This document shows positions 2,692 to 5,881 of a stretch of DNA of 5,881 bases, in pieces. Position 1 is the stretch's first letter. Each line of letters starts with the position of its first letter. Source of the DNA: Candidatus Aenigmatarchaeota archaeon (GTDB lineage Archaea; Aenigmatarchaeota; Aenigmatarchaeia; PWEA01; JACQIF01); contig JACQIF010000054.1 of the NCBI GenBank assembly GCA_016198635.1, positions 1 through 5,881 of the forward strand, given 5' to 3'. The position numbers and the translations under genes were made by a program. The notes below the pieces were generated by a model. It saw nothing but the letters and a program-made list of their open reading frames with translations. It made no database searches and was not told the DNA's origin.

Positions 2692-5196
2692 ATGAAGAAA
2701 GATAGTAACGTCAAACCGGTGAACTACAAGATAGATTTTGAAATCGATCTGAAACCCCTCCGTTTCTCCGGTAAAGAATCGATAGTGTTGCACGTAGCGA
2801 AGCCTACGAACAGAATAGTCCTCAACGCGGCTGACTTGAAGATAACTGGCGCAACGTTAACGAGCGACGGCACAACGTTGAAGCCTCGCGTCAGGCTTGA
2901 CAAGAAAAGCGAAGAGCTTACGCTGCGCCTGCCTAAAAAGATAGCTGCAGGCGACGCAACGATCGTCGTGGAGTTCGAGGGCGTCTTGAGCGACGGACTC
3001 GCCGGCCTCTACCGGAGTCGTTACATAGACAAAGGAAAGACGAAGTACATCGCGACAACACAGTTCGAGCCCGCGGACGCACGCCGCGCGTTCCCTTGTT
3101 TCGACGAGCCCGCGATGAAGGCAACGTTCGACGTCTCAGTGACGATCGCCAATGGCTTGAAAGCAATCTCCAACATGCCTGTCTCTCTTGAGGAGAGCGT
3201 AGGCAAGAGCAAGAAGCGTGTTTCGTTCGAACGTACGCCAAAGATGCCCACGTATCTCTTCTATCTTGGAGTCGGGGAGTTCGAGTTTCTGGAGGACAGT
3301 TTTGAAGGCGTCACTATACGTGTTGCGACCACGCCCGGGAAAAGCCACCAAGGCGCGTACGCTGTTGATGTCACAAAGAAGATCCTCGATTACTACAACA
3401 AATATTTCGGTGTTGCGTACCCGTTGCCGAAATTGGATCTCATCGCGGTTCCGGACTTCGCCATTGGTGCGATGGAGAACTGGGGGGCTATCACGTTCCG
3501 TGAAACCGCCATACTCTACGATCCTAAGACAAGTTCAAAGGAGACGCAGCAGACCATTGCCGAAATCGTGGCGCACGAGCTGGCGCACCAGTGGTTCGGG
3601 AATCTCGTCACGATGAAATGGTGGAACGACCTCTGGCTGAACGAGTCCTTCGCTACGTGGATCTCTTTCAAAACAGTCGCTCATCTATACCCTCGGTGGG
3701 ATATGTGGAATCAGTTCATCAGCATGGAGACCGTGGGCGCACTCGGCCTGGACTCATTGAAGACTTCGCATCCTATTGAAGTGCGCGTCAAGCGTCCGCA
3801 CGAACTGATCGAGATATTCGATGCCATAAGTTACAACAAAGGAGCGAGTGTGTTGCGCATGCTCGAAGCGTATATAGGCGAGGATGCGTTCCGCAAAGGT
3901 TTGCAGACGTATATAGCGAAGCACGCGTATGCCAACGCCACGACAGAAGACCTATGGAGCGCTCTGGAGAGCAGCTCGACAGGCACAGTCAAAAAGATGA
4001 TGGATACTTGGACCAAGCAGACCGGTTACCCGTTCGTCTCTGTGGAGAAGGAAGGCTCTACAATAATACTCGAGCAGAAGAGATTCTTGCTAGAGCAGGC
4101 GCGTGACGAGACGCTCTGGTATGTGCCGGTGCGCCTCGAACTGTACAAAGGAAAGTTCTTGGATGTCGTGCTCAACGAGAAGAAAAAGTGGATAGCGCCT
4201 AACGACGAGATAGTTTACATGAAAGCGAACGCGGGACAGACAGGTTTCTATCGCGTGCGCTATACGGATGCGCTTCTCGAAGAGCTAAAGCGACGCATCG
4301 CCGACAAACGTCTCGGTTCTCTTGATCGCTGGGGCGTGCAGAACGACCTGTATGCGTTGGCGCGGGCTTGTGATGTCCCATTCGAGAAATATTTGGAGTT
4401 CATCGAAGCGTACGCAGATGAAGACGACTATCTTGTTGCAGAAGACGTCGCAGACAACCTGTATCGTGTCTACGTTCTGTCTTCTGGTGACCTACGCGCT
4501 CACGTGCAAGAACGTGCTCTTGCATTCTATCGCAAGCAGTTCGAGCGTCTCGGTTGGGACGCAAGGGAGGGCGAGAAAGAGAACGATGCGTTCTTGAGAA
4601 GCACGATAATAACGTATCTCGGAGTGCTGGGCGATGCGGACGTGCTTCGTGAGGCGCACAAAAGGTTCCAGAAGTTCACGCGTACCGGCGCACTTAATCC
4701 GGACTTGCGGCGCACTGTTTACCTTTTGGAGGCGTGGCAGGGCGACGCGCGTACGTACGCAACGCTCGTAAGCCTGTACAAGAAAGAGCAGAGCCCCGAA
4801 GAGAAAAAGAGGTTCTTGCTGGCGCTGGCCGGATCGCAAGACGAGGCGCTGCTCAAGAAAACACTTGAGTTTTCGCTATCGTCTGCCGTGCGTACGCAGG
4901 ACATGCCCGCGCCTGCCATTGTGATGGCCACGAATCCGATAGGCTGGGCGCTTGTGTGGCCGTGGATAAAGGAGAACTGGACGATGCTCCGCAAACGCTG
5001 CGGCAAGGGCGGCAACGTGAAGCTTATCGAACGTCTCGTCGAGACCACGAGCGTGCTGGCCACGTTAGACGCAGAGCGTGACGTGCGCGCGTTTTTCAAT
5101 AAGAATAGAACGCCCGGCACGGAGAAAGCTGTCGCCCAGTCACTCGAGCGAATACGCGTTAACCATCGATTCTTGGAGAAGAACGGCGGATTGTAG
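2692..5196 (+). CDS. M1 family aminopeptidase, tricorn-interacting-factor (F2/F3)-like
   Basis: Gluzincin aminopeptidase of peptidase family M1, cytoplasmic, releasing N-terminal residues from peptides. It resembles the tricorn-interacting factors F2/F3 of Thermoplasma, which finish peptides made by the proteasome and tricorn. From ATG 2692 (834 aa), landmarks are the substrate-binding GAMEN motif at 259-263, the zinc site HELAH at 295-299 with Glu318 in WLNESFA as third ligand, Glu296 as general base, and Tyr381 (ISYNKGAS) as transition-state Tyr. All key residues are intact. An N-terminal beta domain (VNYKIDFEIDLKPLRFSGKE) and a helical C-terminal half complete the fold; F3 of Thermoplasma is about 780 aa. 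ATG 2629 would add 21 Pro/Arg-rich residues unlike the family and would precede the predicted transcription start. No clear Shine-Dalgarno is present. No tricorn gene is in the window, so the partner is unknown. Confidence 0.95.
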   Translation: MKKDSNVKPVNYKIDFEIDLKPLRFSGKESIVLHVAKPTNRIVLNAADLKITGATLTSDGTTLKPRVRLDKKSEELTLRLPKKIAAGDATIVVEFEGVLSDGLAGLYRSRYIDKGKTKYIATTQFEPADARRAFPCFDEPAMKATFDVSVTIANGLKAISNMPVSLEESVGKSKKRVSFERTPKMPTYLFYLGVGEFEFLEDSFEGVTIRVATTPGKSHQGAYAVDVTKKILDYYNKYFGVAYPLPKLDLIAVPDFAIGAMENWGAITFRETAILYDPKTSSKETQQTIAEIVAHELAHQWFGNLVTMKWWNDLWLNESFATWISFKTVAHLYPRWDMWNQFISMETVGALGLDSLKTSHPIEVRVKRPHELIEIFDAISYNKGASVLRMLEAYIGEDAFRKGLQTYIAKHAYANATTEDLWSALESSSTGTVKKMMDTWTKQTGYPFVSVEKEGSTIILEQKRFLLEQARDETLWYVPVRLELYKGKFLDVVLNEKKKWIAPNDEIVYMKANAGQTGFYRVRYTDALLEELKRRIADKRLGSLDRWGVQNDLYALARACDVPFEKYLEFIEAYADEDDYLVAEDVADNLYRVYVLSSGDLRAHVQERALAFYRKQFERLGWDAREGEKENDAFLRSTIITYLGVLGDADVLREAHKRFQKFTRTGALNPDLRRTVYLLEAWQGDARTYATLVSLYKKEQSPEEKKRFLLALAGSQDEALLKKTLEFSLSSAVRTQDMPAPAIVMATNPIGWALVWPWIKENWTMLRKRCGKGGNVKLIERLVETTSVLATLDAERDVRAFFNKNRTPGTEKAVAQSLERIRVNHRFLEKNGGL

Positions 5197-5221
5197 ATAT
5201 ACTTAGTGAAACAAATTATAT

Positions 5222-5584
5222 TCATATCATTTTTCTTCGGCGGAACCTATCAATCTCAAGGACTGTGACAGTATCCGCGAGGGTCTCGTATTCTGTTCCT
5301 TTCAAGAAGCGAACAAGATGGGCTATCATCTGCTTTGTTGTAAAACTGTGCGGTAGCCTTATTACAATAACACCATAATGCGAACCTTTTGGATAAAGGA
5401 GCGAACTGCCGAACTCTATATCTCTTGTTACCAGAATGGCTTGTTTTGATTTTGCATATTTTGCTATCTCTTTGTCTGATGCTCCTCGGAGTCCGGAACT
5501 CTTGACGTGCTCAACTTCAAAACCAAGAGACTTTATGGCATCGACAGCCGAAACTGGAATATTCTCATCCAGAAATAATTTCAT
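5222..5584 (-). CDS. DUF5615 family PIN-like toxin
   Basis: Small PIN-like protein of the DUF5615 type, usually encoded with a DUF433 partner and considered a toxin-antitoxin pair; the toxin is a predicted ribonuclease. From ATG 5584 it is 120 aa. The family signature is clear: N-terminal MKLFLDENIP with acidic residues in LDEN, then ASDKEIAKYAKSKQAILVTRDIEFG, containing the second and third acidic clusters, then YGVIVIRLP. The start at 5584 matches the usual MKxFLDENI beginning; an in-frame start at 5611 would add nine residues across an inverted repeat. It lies 65 nt downstream of the DUF433 gene on the same strand. A TATA-like TTTAATA (5623-5617, minus strand) sits about 36 nt upstream of the start, so it may also have its own promoter. 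It converges on the aminopeptidase gene with a 25-nt gap. Family call is good; biochemical activity is inferred. Confidence 0.88.
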   Translation of the reverse strand: MKLFLDENIPVSAVDAIKSLGFEVEHVKSSGLRGASDKEIAKYAKSKQAILVTRDIEFGSSLLYPKGSHYGVIVIRLPHSFTTKQMIAHLVRFLKGTEYETLADTVTVLEIDRFRRRKMI

Positions 5585-5599
5585 TGCATATCCCATCAG

Positions 5600-5638
5600 G
5601 CTGTGGCGCACGCCTCTATTAAAGATTTATGCCACAGC
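5600..5638. repeat. 8-bp inverted repeat bracketing a TATA-like box between antitoxin and toxin
   Basis: GCTGTGGC (5600-5607) and GCCACAGC (5631-5638) form a perfect inverted repeat. The 23-nt interval is centred on 5619, and the TATA-like TATTAAA (5617-5623) sits at that centre. The repeat ends 15 nt upstream of the toxin ATG. It could be an operator around an internal toxin promoter, or an RNA stem in a bicistronic message that limits toxin translation. Sequence is direct; function is inferred. Confidence 0.45.
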
Positions 5639-5649
5639 GAATACGCCGT

Positions 5650-5865
5650 TTAAGCATAAGCGCTTACTTCATCCCCGTGCACGAGAGAGCCTACATAACG
5701 GATAACCGCGAGTATCTGTTCTCGCTTGAGACCGTACTCCCTTTCTATCTCTTCGTAAGTCATGCCGGCCTCTAACATTCCTAGAACTTCGTCTACTGTG
5801 ATGCGGGTGCCTTCGATAACAGGCTTGCCGTGCCTTGTCTTTTCATCGATGACTATTTTTGTCAT
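5650..5865 (-). CDS. DUF433 family antitoxin
   Basis: A 71-aa protein of the DUF433 family, the usual partner of DUF5615 toxins. The diagnostic segment is HGKPVIEGTRITVDEVLGMLEAGMTYEEIEREYGLKREQILAVIRY (residues 12-57). The short beta region with GKPVIEGTRI is followed by a helix-turn-helix-like part (EEIEREYGLKREQILAVI) of the kind used for DNA binding, so it probably neutralises the toxin and represses its own operon. The ATG at 5865 gives the family's normal N-terminus and length. Gene order, antitoxin first and toxin 65 nt downstream on the same strand, is typical. Its own promoter would lie beyond the right edge, since only 16 nt of upstream sequence is visible and no TATA box is in it. 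Assignment is by motif only. Confidence 0.88.
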   Translation of the reverse strand: MTKIVIDEKTRHGKPVIEGTRITVDEVLGMLEAGMTYEEIEREYGLKREQILAVIRYVGSLVHGDEVSAYA

Positions 5866-5881
5866 GGTATGTAATTATGAA

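Overview
The window is archaeal. The evidence is two tRNA genes interrupted by bulge-helix-bulge introns and ending in an encoded CCA, a tRNA-splicing endonuclease (EndA family), an archaemetzincin, a tricorn-interacting-factor-like M1 aminopeptidase, TATA boxes about 24-33 nt upstream of starts, and almost no Shine-Dalgarno sequences. The very compact layout, the tRNA intron at a non-canonical T-loop position and the unusual EndA would fit a small-genome lineage such as Micrarchaeota/ARMAN-like DPANN archaea. That placement is a low-confidence inference, and an intron-rich crenarchaeal or other TACK lineage is not excluded.

Layout, left to right. Positions 1-390 hold the 3' part of a VapC-like PIN-domain toxin (+). 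Positions 387-959 hold endA (-), convergent with vapC; their stop codons share a TTAA. A 53-bp gap with one symmetric TATA box separates endA from a divergent unrecognised 179-aa gene (1016-1555, +). That gene converges on an archaemetzincin gene (1552-2073, -), again sharing a TTAA. Positions 2074-2133 form a second compact divergent promoter region. Then come tRNA-Asn(GTT) with one 37-nt anticodon-loop intron (2134-2247), a 91-nt spacer of three hairpins, and tRNA-Phe(GAA) with a 57-nt anticodon-loop intron and a 115-nt T-loop intron (2339-2587). An 834-aa M1 aminopeptidase follows (2692-5196, +). The right end is a two-gene toxin-antitoxin module on the minus strand: a DUF433 antitoxin (5650-5865), then a DUF5615 PIN-like toxin (5222-5584).

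Functional links. EndA cuts the bulge-helix-bulge motifs of pre-tRNAs such as the two encoded about 1.2 kb away. The two peptidases flanking the tRNAs, archaemetzincin and the tricorn-factor-like aminopeptidase, would act in protein and peptide turnover; any joint regulation is unproven. Toxin modules lie at both edges.

The points most worth a second look are: (1) EndA keeps the catalytic Tyr and His but has Ala where the catalytic Lys should be, and carries a Lys-rich insertion beside the active site; (2) a 115-nt, highly folded intron sits inside the T-loop of tRNA-Phe and contains two tandem hairpins with UNCG tetraloops; (3) the archaemetzincin has Asn in place of the third zinc-binding His; (4) two convergent gene pairs each share a single TTAA for both stop codons.
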